Positions 27,515-38,496 of a stretch of 64,000 nucleotides of DNA are shown in pieces. This stretch comes from Glaciecola sp. (GTDB lineage: Bacteria; Pseudomonadota; Gammaproteobacteria; Enterobacterales; Alteromonadaceae). Position numbers and translations under genes: made by a program. Positions within the stretch are counted from its first letter, which is position 1, and each line of letters starts with the position of its first letter. The DNA is taken from the NCBI GenBank assembly GCA_029246415.1, contig JAQWNF010000044.1, positions 1-64,000 on the forward strand, in the 5' to 3' direction. The notes under the pieces were generated by a model. That model saw only the letters and a program-made list of their open reading frames with translations, searched no databases and was not told where the DNA came from.

Positions 27515-28378
27515 ATGCTTAAAATTGGTCAAATAAATACACTTGTCATTCACGAAGTCTTACATGAAGGCTATACCTGTGTCGCTCAAGAAGCATCGAT
27601 TAGCGATGATGAATTCATTACTTACGTCTATCTGCCAACTGCTGATACCGCCTTAACCGTGGGTGACAGTGTCGATGCATTTGTGTATATCGATAAGCAA
27701 CAGCAATGTGTAGCAACGACGACACATCCTAAAGCAGTGTCTGGTTCGACCGTATTATTGCAAGCGACAGGTATGACTGACTTTGGTGCTTTTTTTGATT
27801 GGGGTTTAGGCCAAGATCTATTAGTCCCAACCAAGTATTTACAAGCCCCTGTTGTGATTGGTATGTCTTACATTGTCCATGTTTTCTATGAAGAAGACAG
27901 TCAACGTGTCTTAGGTGCGACTAAACTTCATCGCTTCTTTGCTGAAACCGATCCCTATTCTTCACTCTCGGTCGGTCAAGCTATTGAATGTGTGGTGTGG
28001 CATGAAACTGATATGGGTTTCAAGGTTCTCATCAATCAAGAGTATTTAGGTGTATTGTTTCATGACCAAGCATTGGCAAAACATAAAATAGGTACCAAGT
28101 TTTCAGCGTGGGTAAAACGCATTCGCTCAGATGACAAAATTGACATCACGCAATTGCAAGATAACCCCAATAGCCGCTTAACCTTGCAACAACAAATCAT
28201 TGCTGATTTAGAGGCACATGGTGGTATTTCGACACTGACAGATAAAAGTAGCCCTGAAGATATTTCCCATAAATTTAGCGTTTCCAAAAATGCTTATAAA
28301 AAAGCTATTGGTACCTTGTTTAAAAATAAACAAATCTCACTATCTAAAGATGCCATTAAACTAATTAAGAAGGGGTAA
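27515..28378 (+). CDS. CvfB-like S1 RNA-binding protein
   Basis: Cytosolic nucleic-acid-binding protein (287 aa) of the CvfB/YitL family. It contains tandem S1-type OB domains (about 1-60, 65-130 with TGMTDFGAFFDWGLGQDLLVP, and 145-210) and a C-terminal winged helix (SVSKNAYKKAIGTLFKNKQISL). The Staphylococcus homologue affects virulence gene expression; the role in this group is untested. ATG 27515 gives the family N-terminus MLKIGQINTL. The frame also opens at TTG 27503. No clear ribosome site is present. Confidence 0.85.
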   Translation: MLKIGQINTLVIHEVLHEGYTCVAQEASISDDEFITYVYLPTADTALTVGDSVDAFVYIDKQQQCVATTTHPKAVSGSTVLLQATGMTDFGAFFDWGLGQDLLVPTKYLQAPVVIGMSYIVHVFYEEDSQRVLGATKLHRFFAETDPYSSLSVGQAIECVVWHETDMGFKVLINQEYLGVLFHDQALAKHKIGTKFSAWVKRIRSDDKIDITQLQDNPNSRLTLQQQIIADLEAHGGISTLTDKSSPEDISHKFSVSKNAYKKAIGTLFKNKQISLSKDAIKLIKKG

Positions 28379-28381
28379 CAC

Positions 28382-28777
28382 ATGCAAGCAACAGTAAAAT
28401 GGACAGGTAATTTAGGTTTTGACTGTGTCATGGATACCGGGGAAACCTGCCATTTAGATGGAAACAAACAAGGTTTATCACCGATGCAAGCGGTTTTAAT
28501 GGCCGTTGGTGCGTGTTCTTCTGTCGATGTGGTAGAGATAATGAAAAAGGCACGCCAAGATTTCAATGCTTGTCACTGCGAAGTCACCGCTGAACGCGCC
28601 CCTAACCCACCTCGTATATTCACTAAAATCCATGCTCATTATGTTGTCAGCGGATCTAATTTGAATGAAAAGCATTTAGCCCGCGCGGTGCAACTTTCTA
28701 CAGAAAAATACTGTTCGGTAATGCTAATGCTGCAAGAAACTGTCGCAATTACGACTAGCTATGCAATTGAGGAATAG
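28382..28777 (+). CDS. OsmC family protein (YhfA-like)
   Basis: 131-aa OsmC-fold protein. The two redox-relevant cysteines are in MAVGACSSVDVV and STEKYCSVML. The family includes organic hydroperoxide reductases and YhfA-type proteins of unclear role; length and N-terminus (MQATVKWTGNLGFDCVMDTG) fit YhfA. It follows the S1 protein by three bases, so they are co-transcribed. Confidence 0.85.
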   Translation: MQATVKWTGNLGFDCVMDTGETCHLDGNKQGLSPMQAVLMAVGACSSVDVVEIMKKARQDFNACHCEVTAERAPNPPRIFTKIHAHYVVSGSNLNEKHLARAVQLSTEKYCSVMLMLQETVAITTSYAIEE

Positions 28778-28809
28778 ACTGTAAAAATAAGGTGGCAGGA
28801 GGTGCAAAG

Positions 28810-28869
28810 ATGAGACTACCGTACACAATAAACGGCCACAATAAAGTGCTCTACACCTCCCCCCATTGA
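28810..28869 (+). CDS. Candidate 19-residue small ORF with an ideal ribosome site
   Basis: ATG at 28810 is preceded at five bases by AGGAGGTG (28797-28804), fully complementary to the 16S rRNA tail. It encodes MRLPYTINGHNKVLYTSPH and stops at 28867-28869. The ribosome site can pair with CACCTCC (28854-28860) near the end of the same ORF, which would hide it. It sits in the gap between the OsmC-like gene and rmuC. No homology is known to me; the strong site could be chance. Confidence 0.3.
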   Translation: MRLPYTINGHNKVLYTSPH

Positions 28870-28947
28870 TAATCACAAATAAGTTTAACGGATATGAAAT
28901 AAGATCCTATTAGGTAAAAGTATAATATTTCGTTGTACAAGCTTTCT

Positions 28948-30222
28948 TCACGTATTTTTGGGTAGGGATTTTTGCGTCTTTACACCCATTTCTTGTAGTC
29001 GGTTACCCATACTCACAATAGATCCCCTCCCCGTTGACAGTTTTTTCATCGCAGTATCATAGGTATTTTGCGCGACATTGAGCTGTTTACCGACCTTTTC
29101 CATCTCTTCGACATACCCTGCTAACTTACTGTGTAATTTACTTGCTTGTTCGGCAATCTCATGTGACATATTGATGCGTTTTTCGGTTTGCCAAATATTA
29201 TTGATTGTCTTAAGGGCAATCATTAGGTTACTTGGACTCACTAACATAATGTTTTGCTGTAAAGCATCATTAATCAAGTTTGGATCTTCATTGACTGCGG
29301 TCTGAAACGCAGCCTCTGAGGCTAAAAACAATAAGACATAATCTAACGAATGAATACCATATAAGCGGCTGTAGTCTTTTTGTGATAGACCTTTGACGTG
29401 TTGGCGAATAGATTGGAGGTGTAAATTACGCTGAATACGCTCTTCAGCTTCGTTATCAGCTTTAAATAAACGCTCATAGGCCGTTAACGATACCTTGGCA
29501 TCAATGATTACCGATTTTTTATTGGGTAAATTAACCACTATGTCGGGTTGAAATAAGCGCCCGTCTTCGTCACGTAATGACGCTTGACGAATATACTCTT
29601 GCCCTTCTTGTAACCCACAATTCGATAAAATCGATTCTAGGACGACTTCGCCCCAATTACCTTGTTGTTTGTTATCCCCTTTTAATGCTTGGGTCAGAGC
29701 TAGCGCTTGAGCGTTGATGGTTTCATTTAGGGCTTTAAGGCTGTGGATCTCTTGTTTTAAGGCAGCACGCTCTAATCCTTCATGACGAGATTGCTGAGCG
29801 ATTTGTTGCTTAAACTCGTCGAGTTTGACCTGTAGTGGCTGTACTACATTATGCATGCTATGCTGATTGACGGAGTTGAACTTCACGCTCTTTTCTTCAA
29901 ATATTTTATTGGCTAAACGCTCAAACTTATCTGATAGCTGCTGTTCTGCTTGCTGCATCATTGCCATTTTTTCTTTTGATGACTGTTGTAAAGCTTGTAG
30001 CGAAGCGCTTAACGCACCATTGGCAACTTGGTATTCGGTATTATGTTCAAGGGCTTGAGTCAGAGTATCTTGTAGTGTCGCTAATTGGGTTGTATGGCGC
30101 ACGGATAAACCCTGGGAAGTAATCAAATAAGTGACTGATGCAACCAATATGGTAAGTGCAGCCAGTGCCCACCATAAATTATCAATAATCCACAGAGTGA
30201 TAAGTTGCATTGAATTTGTCAT
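28948..30222 (-). CDS. rmuC: DNA recombination protein RmuC
   Basis: Membrane-anchored putative nuclease (424 aa) limiting rearrangements at inverted repeats. It has an N-terminal transmembrane helix (about residues 10-30), a long coiled coil (about 40-180), then the RmuC nuclease-like domain with GNWGEVVLESIL and the PD-(D/E)xK-like VIIDAKVSLTAYERL. I start at ATG 30222 (AGGCGA upstream); the open frame to 30276 runs through the fumarase terminator and cannot be coding. It is downstream of fumarase on the same strand. Confidence 0.92.
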   Translation of the reverse strand: MTNSMQLITLWIIDNLWWALAALTILVASVTYLITSQGLSVRHTTQLATLQDTLTQALEHNTEYQVANGALSASLQALQQSSKEKMAMMQQAEQQLSDKFERLANKIFEEKSVKFNSVNQHSMHNVVQPLQVKLDEFKQQIAQQSRHEGLERAALKQEIHSLKALNETINAQALALTQALKGDNKQQGNWGEVVLESILSNCGLQEGQEYIRQASLRDEDGRLFQPDIVVNLPNKKSVIIDAKVSLTAYERLFKADNEAEERIQRNLHLQSIRQHVKGLSQKDYSRLYGIHSLDYVLLFLASEAAFQTAVNEDPNLINDALQQNIMLVSPSNLMIALKTINNIWQTEKRINMSHEIAEQASKLHSKLAGYVEEMEKVGKQLNVAQNTYDTAMKKLSTGRGSIVSMGNRLQEMGVKTQKSLPKNT

Positions 30223-30242
30223 CGCTTCGCCTATAAATAAAA

Positions 30243-30262
30243 AACGCCGCAAATGCGACGTT
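30243..30262 (-). terminator. Intrinsic terminator after the fumarase gene
   Basis: On the minus strand AACGTCGCA pairs with TGCGGCGTT (one G-U) around a tiny loop and runs into six T. It separates the fumarase transcript from rmuC. Confidence 0.8.
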
Positions 30263-30319
30263 TTGTAATATATCAAAGCACTGTATATAAATACAGATTA
30301 ATTATATAACTTACTTCTT

Positions 30320-31852
30320 TTATTTAGCTTTAAGCGCTGCATCTAGATCAGCAATTTTCGCTTTCCAGATAGCAGGACCCGTTTCATGTGCATTGTTACC
30401 ATTTGAATCAACCGCTACAGTTACCGGCATATCTTCAACTTCAAACTCATAAATCGCTTCCATACCTAAATCTTCAAACGCAACAACGCGTGATTTTTTG
30501 ATTGCTTTAGACACTAAGTACGCAGCACCACCCACAGCCATTAAATACACAGACTTGTGTTTAGCAATACTTTTAACCGTCGCAGGACCACGTTCTGCTT
30601 TACCAATCATGCCTAATAAGCCTGTTTGCTCCAACATCATATCGGTAAATTTATCCATACGAGTGGCTGTTGTTGGTCCCGCAGGTCCAACGACTTCGTT
30701 ACCCACTGCGTCCACCGGCCCAACATAATAGATAAAGCGGTTAGTCAGATCGACACCATCAGGTAAACCTTCGCCGTTTTGTAGCATGGTTTGAATGCGT
30801 TTATGCGCAGCATCACGTCCAGTCAACATTTTGCCTGAAAGCAACACAGTCTCACCCACTTTCCAATCCAAAATTGATTCTTTGGTCAGCTCATCCATAT
30901 TGACGCGACGAGTATCCGCGCCTACTTCCCATGTGATTTTTGGCCAATCTTCTAATTTAGGCGCTTTGAGCTCGGCAGGACCTGAACCATCAAGATAAAA
31001 ATGCGCATGGCGCGTCGCAGCACAATTTGGGATCATCACCACCGGCTTGGAGGCAGCATGAGTCGGCATAGATTTAATTTTAATATCAACAACAGTGGTT
31101 AATCCACCTAAACCTTGTGCGCCTATACCTAAAGCATTTACCTTATGATAAATATCAACGCGAAGTTTCTCTTCGGTTGTTTCTGGACCACGTGCAATTA
31201 ATTCTTGGATGTCGACAGGATCCATTAAACTTTCTTTGGCTAGTACGCCTGCTTTTTCAGCAGTACCACCAATGCCTATACCTAGCATACCTGGTGGACA
31301 CCAGCCAGCACCCATAGTAGGTAGAGTTTTGACTACCCACTCAGCAATATCATCAGATGGGTTTAACATGACCATTTTTGATTTGTTTTCACTACCGCCG
31401 CCTTTTGCCGCAATCATGACTTCAATTTTATCGCCTGCAACCATATCAAGATGCACAACAGCAGGTGTGTTGTCTTTGGTATTAACACGTGCACCGGCAG
31501 GATCAGCAACAATCGAGGCGCGTAAAGGATTATCAGGGTTTAGATAAGCACGACGAGTACCTTCATCAACCATTTCTTGCACAGTAAGATCATGTTTATC
31601 AAACTGAACTTGCATACCAATTTTGACAAAACAGGTCACGATCCCGGTGTCTTGACATAATGGACGCTTACCTTCTGCCGACATACGTGAGTTGATTAGA
31701 ATCTGTGCCATCGCATCTTTTGCTGCTTGGCTCTCTTCACGATTGTATGCTGCCTCTACCGCTTTGACATAATCTAAAGGGTGATAATAGGAAATAAATT
31801 GTAATGCGTCTTCGATACTATCGATAAAATCTTGTTGGCGAATGACTGTCAT
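30320..31852 (-). CDS. Class I fumarate hydratase ([4Fe-4S])
   Basis: Iron-sulfur fumarase (510 aa) interconverting fumarate and malate in the TCA cycle. The three cluster cysteines are in PLCQDTGIV, AGWCPPGMLGIG and IPNCAATRHAH. The C-terminal beta domain has GPTTATRMDKF and GKAERG. The length matches the shorter class I form. Oxygen-labile clusters make this enzyme dependent on Fe-S repair. Confidence 0.94.
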   Translation of the reverse strand: MTVIRQQDFIDSIEDALQFISYYHPLDYVKAVEAAYNREESQAAKDAMAQILINSRMSAEGKRPLCQDTGIVTCFVKIGMQVQFDKHDLTVQEMVDEGTRRAYLNPDNPLRASIVADPAGARVNTKDNTPAVVHLDMVAGDKIEVMIAAKGGGSENKSKMVMLNPSDDIAEWVVKTLPTMGAGWCPPGMLGIGIGGTAEKAGVLAKESLMDPVDIQELIARGPETTEEKLRVDIYHKVNALGIGAQGLGGLTTVVDIKIKSMPTHAASKPVVMIPNCAATRHAHFYLDGSGPAELKAPKLEDWPKITWEVGADTRRVNMDELTKESILDWKVGETVLLSGKMLTGRDAAHKRIQTMLQNGEGLPDGVDLTNRFIYYVGPVDAVGNEVVGPAGPTTATRMDKFTDMMLEQTGLLGMIGKAERGPATVKSIAKHKSVYLMAVGGAAYLVSKAIKKSRVVAFEDLGMEAIYEFEVEDMPVTVAVDSNGNNAHETGPAIWKAKIADLDAALKAK

Positions 31853-31908
31853 GCCGACTCCATAAATTAAGTGATCCTAACTACATGATCTCTAGTTAAT
31901 AATTAGCT

Positions 31909-31914
31909 TATAAT
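31909..31914 (+). promoter_or_regulatory. Predicted -10 element of pabB
   Basis: A perfect TATAAT places transcription start near 31921, which rules out the TTG at 31921 as start codon and supports ATG 31969 with a leader of about 48 bases. No strong -35 is seen. Confidence 0.5.
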
Positions 31915-31968
31915 AGTACCTTGTGTTGTAGCACAACAAAAGACCTAACCTTACAACTTTGGTGTCAA

Positions 31969-33465
31969 ATGTCCCTAATAACAATAAAAACACTCGATGA
32001 ATTTGCCCACATTCCCCCTGAGCGCTTATTTAGCGCCGTTGCGCACCTTGCTGATAGTATATTTTTGGATAGTACGGGAAATACAGGTAACGATGCTCAG
32101 TTTGATATTTTGTTGTTTGCACCGGTTGCAACATACTCGGTAACCAATGGCCGAGTGGATTTGTCTATCGTACCAGAAGCGCTAGATTGTGTGCAAATCA
32201 ACCAAAACGAACAGGCTTCACTGACCTCACACCAAGATCCATTTATTGCATTGCGCCACTTACACGAGCACATTATTGATGAAGCTGATTTAATCGCATC
32301 TAAACGTGCGAGCCAACATTCAGCTTTGTTTGAGCAATTACCTTTTTTAATTGGTTCAGCCGGTTATGCTGGTTATGATGCAGGTCGTTATCTAGAAGTC
32401 TTACCACAAGATAACCCTGCCGAATACGACACACCTGATTTTCATTACGGGATTTACCTGCACAGTATCGTTTATGACCGCAACACTAACCAGTACTATT
32501 GGGTTGCCGACTCACGTAGCACTACAATTGCGCAACCTGGTCTGGTATTAATGTATGATTTGTTACAGACACTTGAGATAGACACTGGCGATACCAGAGA
32601 TGAGGCTTTTGTACTTACTGCACAGTGGCAAGCCAATATGACACAAGCTCAATACATCACTCGTCTGGATCGTTTGCATCAATACATCGTTGCTGGAGAT
32701 TGTTATCAAGCAAATATCGCACAACGCTTTGATGCTCCCTATACCGGTAATGAGTATGATGGTTATTTGCGCTTACGTGAACAAAATAACGCGCCGTTTT
32801 CCGCATTTATCAAAACTGAACAAGGGGCTATCTTGTGTATTTCCCCAGAGCGCTTTTTAGCAGTACATGATCGTCAAGTAGAAACCAAACCGATCAAAGG
32901 GACGATGCCACGTTATGCCGACCCGATATTGGATCTGCAATCCGCAGACACCTTGTTATCGTCAGAAAAAGACCAAGCTGAAAATCTAATGATTGTGGAC
33001 TTACTGCGTAATGATTTATCTAAACATTGCAGCCCTCACAGTGTCAAAGTACCTAAGTTATTTGCCTTAGAGTCCTATCCCGCCGTACATCATATGGTAT
33101 CTACCGTAACAGGTACCTTAAATGCTGATAGTGAAATATTTGCTTTATTATCAGGGGCGTTTCCAGGAGGCTCAATTACCGGAGCACCCAAAGTACGTGC
33201 GATGCAAATTATTGAAGAACTAGAGCCTAACCGACGTAATATTTATTGTGGTGCAATCGGCTATATTGGCGTTAAGCATGATATGGATACCAATATATGT
33301 ATCCGCACGTTGCTGTGTGAAAATGGCAAGATTTATTGCTGGGCAGGTGGTGGAATCGTGCTAGACTCAATAGCACATAATGAATACGCAGAGACCCTTG
33401 CAAAGGTTTCTAAAATACTCCCTATATTGCAACAGGATGTCACTTGGACAGACACACATTCATAA
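31969..33465 (+). CDS. pabB: Aminodeoxychorismate synthase component I
   Basis: Chorismate-utilising enzyme (498 aa) making 4-amino-4-deoxychorismate for folate with the PabA glutaminase; PabC (62789-63670) completes p-aminobenzoate synthesis. The C-terminal chorismate-binding domain contains KPIKGTMPRYADP, ENLMIVDLLRNDLSK, FPGGSITGAPKVRAM and YCWAGGGIV. ATG 31969 is chosen because the promoter lies just upstream. The 3' end overlaps nudL by 22 bases. pabB-nudL-sdaA order is conserved with E. coli. Confidence 0.92.
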   Translation: MSLITIKTLDEFAHIPPERLFSAVAHLADSIFLDSTGNTGNDAQFDILLFAPVATYSVTNGRVDLSIVPEALDCVQINQNEQASLTSHQDPFIALRHLHEHIIDEADLIASKRASQHSALFEQLPFLIGSAGYAGYDAGRYLEVLPQDNPAEYDTPDFHYGIYLHSIVYDRNTNQYYWVADSRSTTIAQPGLVLMYDLLQTLEIDTGDTRDEAFVLTAQWQANMTQAQYITRLDRLHQYIVAGDCYQANIAQRFDAPYTGNEYDGYLRLREQNNAPFSAFIKTEQGAILCISPERFLAVHDRQVETKPIKGTMPRYADPILDLQSADTLLSSEKDQAENLMIVDLLRNDLSKHCSPHSVKVPKLFALESYPAVHHMVSTVTGTLNADSEIFALLSGAFPGGSITGAPKVRAMQIIEELEPNRRNIYCGAIGYIGVKHDMDTNICIRTLLCENGKIYCWAGGGIVLDSIAHNEYAETLAKVSKILPILQQDVTWTDTHS

Positions 33466-34037
33466 CTGCATTTAATCATTGCCGACTAGTAGAAAACGAA
33501 CATGATTTTCCTAGTTTGCATGAAAATTTCGCCTCACCGCGAGATGCTGCTGTCATGATATTGTTAGTCGAACGAGCCAATGGCTTACATGTCATGTTTA
33601 CCCGTCGCGCCGAACATTTAAAACACCACGCAGGGCAAATATCATTTCCTGGTGGTAAGTATGAAACCTTTGATGCCTCACTGCAGCACACCGCTATTCG
33701 CGAAACAGAAGAAGAGATAGGTATCAGTATTGGGCATAACCAAGTGCTCGGTTCAATTGGACAATACGCTACTATCAGCGGATTTCATGTCACGCCTTAC
33801 ATAGCGATTGCTGACAGTATTCCGCCTTTGGTTATCGATAAAAATGAAGTGGCCTATGCGTTTGAAGTACCACTAGCCCACTGTATTAATCCGCAAAATA
33901 TACTATCCCATCACATCACACGTTTTGATAAAACCTTTCCGGTTTATTTTATTCCTTGGCAAGATACATACATCTGGGGTGCAACAGCAGGCATGCTCAA
34001 GCACTTATCGAATCATTTACTATCCAAAGTCAATTAA
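33444..34037 (+). CDS. nudL: CoA pyrophosphatase, NUDIX hydrolase NudL
   Basis: NUDIX hydrolase (197 aa) of the CoA pyrophosphatase type. The CoA-specific motif is LKHHAGQISFPGG, running into the NUDIX box GGKYETFDASLQHTAIRETEEEIG with the metal-binding RETEEE. It starts at TTG 33444 inside pabB, with AGGA six bases upstream, implying translational coupling. It is cytosolic, trimming CoA or its oxidised derivatives. Confidence 0.88.
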   Translation: MDRHTFITAFNHCRLVENEHDFPSLHENFASPRDAAVMILLVERANGLHVMFTRRAEHLKHHAGQISFPGGKYETFDASLQHTAIRETEEEIGISIGHNQVLGSIGQYATISGFHVTPYIAIADSIPPLVIDKNEVAYAFEVPLAHCINPQNILSHHITRFDKTFPVYFIPWQDTYIWGATAGMLKHLSNHLLSKVN

Positions 34038-34140
34038 CAACTCATTAGCTTTTTTAATCAATTGCATTAACATTATTCATTAGAGATTAGTGTTAAAACG
34101 GCGCATACTCTAATTTGAGTGATTAGATAGGTAGCTATAA

Positions 34141-35514
34141 ATGATTAGTGTATTTGATATGTTTAGCATTGGTATCGGGCCATCAAGCTCACATACCGTT
34201 GGGCCAATGCGTGCAGCCTTTACATTTGCACAACGGCTACACTCCCTAGCCGATTTTTCTAACATTACTCATGTGCATGTCGAATTATTTGGTTCACTCG
34301 GTCAAACAGGTAAAGGGCATGGCAGTGGTAAAGCTGTCATTTTAGGATTATCGGGATACGAACCTGAAAGTATTGATGATGGTATTATCGACACGCTTCT
34401 GGCTGCTATAACCGACAAGCAGCAATTACTATTAGCTGGTACACATCCCATACACTTTGCACAACAAGGTGCTATTACCTTTCATCGCCGTAAAACCCTA
34501 CCTAAGCATGCCAATGCCATGACATTACATGCTTTTGTTAATGATACTTGCATACATAGTGATACGTATTATTCAATAGGTGGTGGTTTTATTGTTCATG
34601 ATCAGGATTTTCAGGCAATAGCCCAACGCGCCAATGAAGTACAGACACTTACTCATCCCTATCCGTTTAGCAGTGCCAAAGAATTACTGGCTCAGTGTCA
34701 TGAGCACGGTATTTCTATTAGTACATTAATGCTAGAAAATGAAATGATGTTATGCAGCGTAGCAGACATAAAAAACCAATTAGCCCATATATGGTCAGTC
34801 ATGCAGGCTTGTATTAAGCGCGGTATAGAAACTGAAGGGATTTTACCTGGAGGCTTACAGGTAACCCGTCGCGCCCCAGGTTTATATCGACGTTTACAAC
34901 ATCAGCAAACAAATGATCCGATGCAAGCGATGGATTGGGTGAATTTGTTTGCCCTTGCGGTAAACGAGGAAAACGCAGCAGGTGGTCGTGTGGTCACCGC
35001 CCCAACTAATGGTGCTGCAGGTATTATTCCAGCGGTGTTAGCCTATTACGACAAATACATGGCGACGGTGGATACAGAGATCGCTACTCGGTATTTATTA
35101 ACCGCTGCGGCAATCGGTATTTTATATAAGAAAAATGCATCTATATCTGGAGCAGAAGTGGGCTGCCAAGGCGAAGTCGGCGTTGCTTGTTCTATGGCTG
35201 CAGGTGCGTTAACGGCAATTTTGGGTGGTAACGTCAATGCTGTAGAAAATGCAGCAGAAATTGGTATGGAACATAATTTAGGACTAACCTGTGATCCTAT
35301 CGGTGGGCTGGTACAAGTACCTTGTATTGAACGTAACGCTATGGGGGCAATTAAAGCGATTAATGCCTCACGTTTAGCACTACGTGGTGACGGAAGGCAC
35401 AAAGTCTCATTAGACAAAGTCATCAAAACCATGCGTGAAACTGGCAAAGATATGAAGAGTAAATACAAAGAAACCGCACGAGGCGGTTTAGCTGTCAATA
35501 TTGTAGAGTGCTAA
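34141..35514 (+). CDS. sdaA: L-serine ammonia-lyase ([4Fe-4S])
   Basis: Iron-sulfur serine deaminase (457 aa; alpha and beta parts fused) producing pyruvate and ammonia. It starts [23 protein letters not shown]. Cluster cysteines lie in [19 protein letters not shown] and [22 protein letters not shown]. Last gene of the pabB-nudL-sdaA group, with a 103-base gap that may hold its own promoter. Terminates 8 bases before the convergent cysB stop. Confidence 0.95.
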   Translation: MISVFDMFSIGIGPSSSHTVGPMRAAFTFAQRLHSLADFSNITHVHVELFGSLGQTGKGHGSGKAVILGLSGYEPESIDDGIIDTLLAAITDKQQLLLAGTHPIHFAQQGAITFHRRKTLPKHANAMTLHAFVNDTCIHSDTYYSIGGGFIVHDQDFQAIAQRANEVQTLTHPYPFSSAKELLAQCHEHGISISTLMLENEMMLCSVADIKNQLAHIWSVMQACIKRGIETEGILPGGLQVTRRAPGLYRRLQHQQTNDPMQAMDWVNLFALAVNEENAAGGRVVTAPTNGAAGIIPAVLAYYDKYMATVDTEIATRYLLTAAAIGILYKKNASISGAEVGCQGEVGVACSMAAGALTAILGGNVNAVENAAEIGMEHNLGLTCDPIGGLVQVPCIERNAMGAIKAINASRLALRGDGRHKVSLDKVIKTMRETGKDMKSKYKETARGGLAVNIVEC

Positions 35515-35522
35515 TTAAAAAC

Positions 35523-36563
<1,041 letters not shown>

Positions 36564-36679
36564 TTATAACTAATCCTACCATTGAGACAATTTTATTCTT
36601 GCTGTCATTAGAGAATAACCTCAAAAAACTATCAACAAAAAATGAGTTCAGCCGAAATATACTTATTACAGAGGTGTTG

Positions 36680-36688
36680 TGGCATAAT
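36680..36688 (+). promoter_or_regulatory. Extended -10 promoter of the membrane-anchored hypothetical
   Basis: TG-G-CATAAT is an extended -10 about 42 bases before ATG 36730. No -35 is needed for this class. Confidence 0.35.
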
Positions 36689-36729
36689 TAACCCACCTTG
36701 ATGTAGTGCTTTTTGTTTATAGGCTATCT

Positions 36730-37488
36730 ATGATTTTTACTATCATTGTTATTTTGATCATCGCTTTAGTTATCGTCGCGATCATTATTAATGCTGTGCA
36801 ACAACATAAATTAGAAGAAGAAGCGAACAAACGCAGAGAGCTGACCAAAGTCAAAAACATCATTGATGAAACTGAAAATACGCTGATGTCATCTAGTCAG
36901 CTCCCCGTCCCTATGCACATGCTCGCCATCCTCAATGGCCGTATACATAATGCATTAACGATCATGGGTAAACTCAACCCCAAAGCATTTGATATTCAAC
37001 AACGCATCGAAGATGCCGCCAGTAAGTCGCACATGCCCGAAAGTGAAGTGCCAAGATTTCCACCTGCGTTTAACTTACCCGATAACGACAAGATTATTAT
37101 CCAGTTCATTCAAGCCATTAAGCGTTTACGTGTATTGTTACGCGCTGAAAATACCAAAGGACGTGTATCACAACATGTGTATGCCGGATTAGACAGCTAT
37201 TTTGAAAAGCTACAATTAAAGGTCAATGTTGAAACCTTAGCGAAACGCGGACAAGTTGCAATCAACTCTAATATGCTCGGGAGTGCACGACAGTATTATG
37301 AAAAATCTATCAAAGCGCTTGAATCACAGAACAATCAAGATGAATATTGTATTAAAAAATCAGAAGAGTACCGTGCAAAACTGGCTGAAATTCAGCATAT
37401 ATTGTTATCTGAACAACAACCTTCGATTGAAAATCAAAAAGAACACGATCCTATGGATGAGCAATTTGAAACCAAAACTAAGTGGTAA
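36730..37488 (+). CDS. Membrane-anchored protein of unknown function
   Basis: 252-aa protein with one N-terminal transmembrane helix (about residues 2-23, MIFTIIVILIIALVIV) followed by a charged, mostly helical cytoplasmic part with a coiled-coil-like segment (26-50) and TPR-like helices near 165-220 (GSARQYYEKSIKALE). I chose ATG 36730 over GTG 36706, since the preceding eight residues disrupt the helix start. I recognise no named family beyond conserved hypotheticals of Alteromonadales. Its 3' end overlaps the convergent LysR gene by 11 bases. Confidence 0.7.
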   Translation: MIFTIIVILIIALVIVAIIINAVQQHKLEEEANKRRELTKVKNIIDETENTLMSSSQLPVPMHMLAILNGRIHNALTIMGKLNPKAFDIQQRIEDAASKSHMPESEVPRFPPAFNLPDNDKIIIQFIQAIKRLRVLLRAENTKGRVSQHVYAGLDSYFEKLQLKVNVETLAKRGQVAINSNMLGSARQYYEKSIKALESQNNQDEYCIKKSEEYRAKLAEIQHILLSEQQPSIENQKEHDPMDEQFETKTKW

Positions 37489-38374
37489 TTGGCTGCTCAA
37501 TCATCTCTAAAAAGGCTTGAGTCGTGACCGACATGTGCTGATAAGGCGCACTAATAATTCCGACTTTACGCTGCAACATTGCTTCATTAAGCTCCACACA
37601 ACACAGCCCAAGTTGCTCCATGCGTAAAGATGACAACTGAGGTACAATCGCAATCCCAATTTGTTGTTTGACTAACTGACCTAATGTACCAATTTGTGAC
37701 GCCTCAGCAATGATCTGCGGGGTGATTTGATAATGTTTATACACTCCATCAATAAACACCCGTAAATTACTATTGCGATTCATCACGACCATGGCCTCAT
37801 TTTGAATATCTAATAATGACATTCCCGATGCAGCACGTTGACATAATGGATGACTAGGATGCATAACCACAACAAATTTATCCGTAAATAAAGGCGTAAA
37901 GGTCATATCATCATCTCGCGTTGGCTCAAATGAAAAACCACATTCCACTTTGCCCTGACTCACTAGTTCTTCTACTCGCTCTACCACCACATCTTCAATT
38001 TTAATGGAAATATTAGGATAACGTTGATGAAATGCATACAGATACTCAGGTAAGTAGCGCTCAGCAAAAGACGGCATACTGGCGATGGTTAACGAACCGG
38101 ATTGCTTAGCAAACACCGCTTGAATTTGATTAATAGAATCATGATATTCATCGTATAAGCGCAGAGCAATCGGCAAAAATGCTTCCCCTTCTTTGGTCAA
38201 CGACACAGTGCGAGTGGTACGCATAAATAATGCCCCTCCCAAGATCTCTTCACATTTTTTGATCGCTGAGGATAATGCAGGTTGAGAAATGTGCATTTTA
38301 AGCGCCGCTTCAGCGAAATTATTGGATTGCGCTACAGTAATAAATGCGCGCAATTGTTTAAATGACAATGACAT
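37478..38374 (-). CDS. LysR family transcriptional regulator
   Basis: 298-aa LysR regulator. The helix-turn-helix is at residues 4-62 (FAEAALKMHISQPALSSAIKKCEEILGGALFMRTTR); the periplasmic-binding-like effector domain follows. ATG 38374 is used, with GGGG seven bases upstream. It is divergent from the CoA-transferase pair, which it probably controls. A CTATTAATAG palindrome (38403-38412) lies in the gap. Confidence 0.88.
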   Translation of the reverse strand: MSLSFKQLRAFITVAQSNNFAEAALKMHISQPALSSAIKKCEEILGGALFMRTTRTVSLTKEGEAFLPIALRLYDEYHDSINQIQAVFAKQSGSLTIASMPSFAERYLPEYLYAFHQRYPNISIKIEDVVVERVEELVSQGKVECGFSFEPTRDDDMTFTPLFTDKFVVVMHPSHPLCQRAASGMSLLDIQNEAMVVMNRNSNLRVFIDGVYKHYQITPQIIAEASQIGTLGQLVKQQIGIAIVPQLSSLRMEQLGLCCVELNEAMLQRKVGIISAPYQHMSVTTQAFLEMIEQPITT

Positions 38375-38426
38375 TTTTTCGCCCCACATTAATAACTAAA
38401 ATCTATTAATAGTGAATATAAATCAA

Positions 38427-38455
38427 TTTTACAAATCATTAAACTTTTTTATACT
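38427..38455 (+). promoter_or_regulatory. Predicted promoter of the CoA-transferase operon
   Basis: TTTTAC (38427-38432) and TATACT (38450-38455) at 17-bp spacing, downstream of the perfect 10-base palindrome CTATTAATAG (38403-38412), a possible LysR-type site. Confidence 0.4.
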
Positions 38456-38496
38456 AGTTGTGTGTACCAATTCTTTCCTAATACATGGAGCAGGCA

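Noticed and set aside
30223-30276. Longer N-terminus for RmuC
   Set aside because: It would translate the fumarase terminator stem-loop; ATG 30222 has a ribosome site and begins the membrane anchor.
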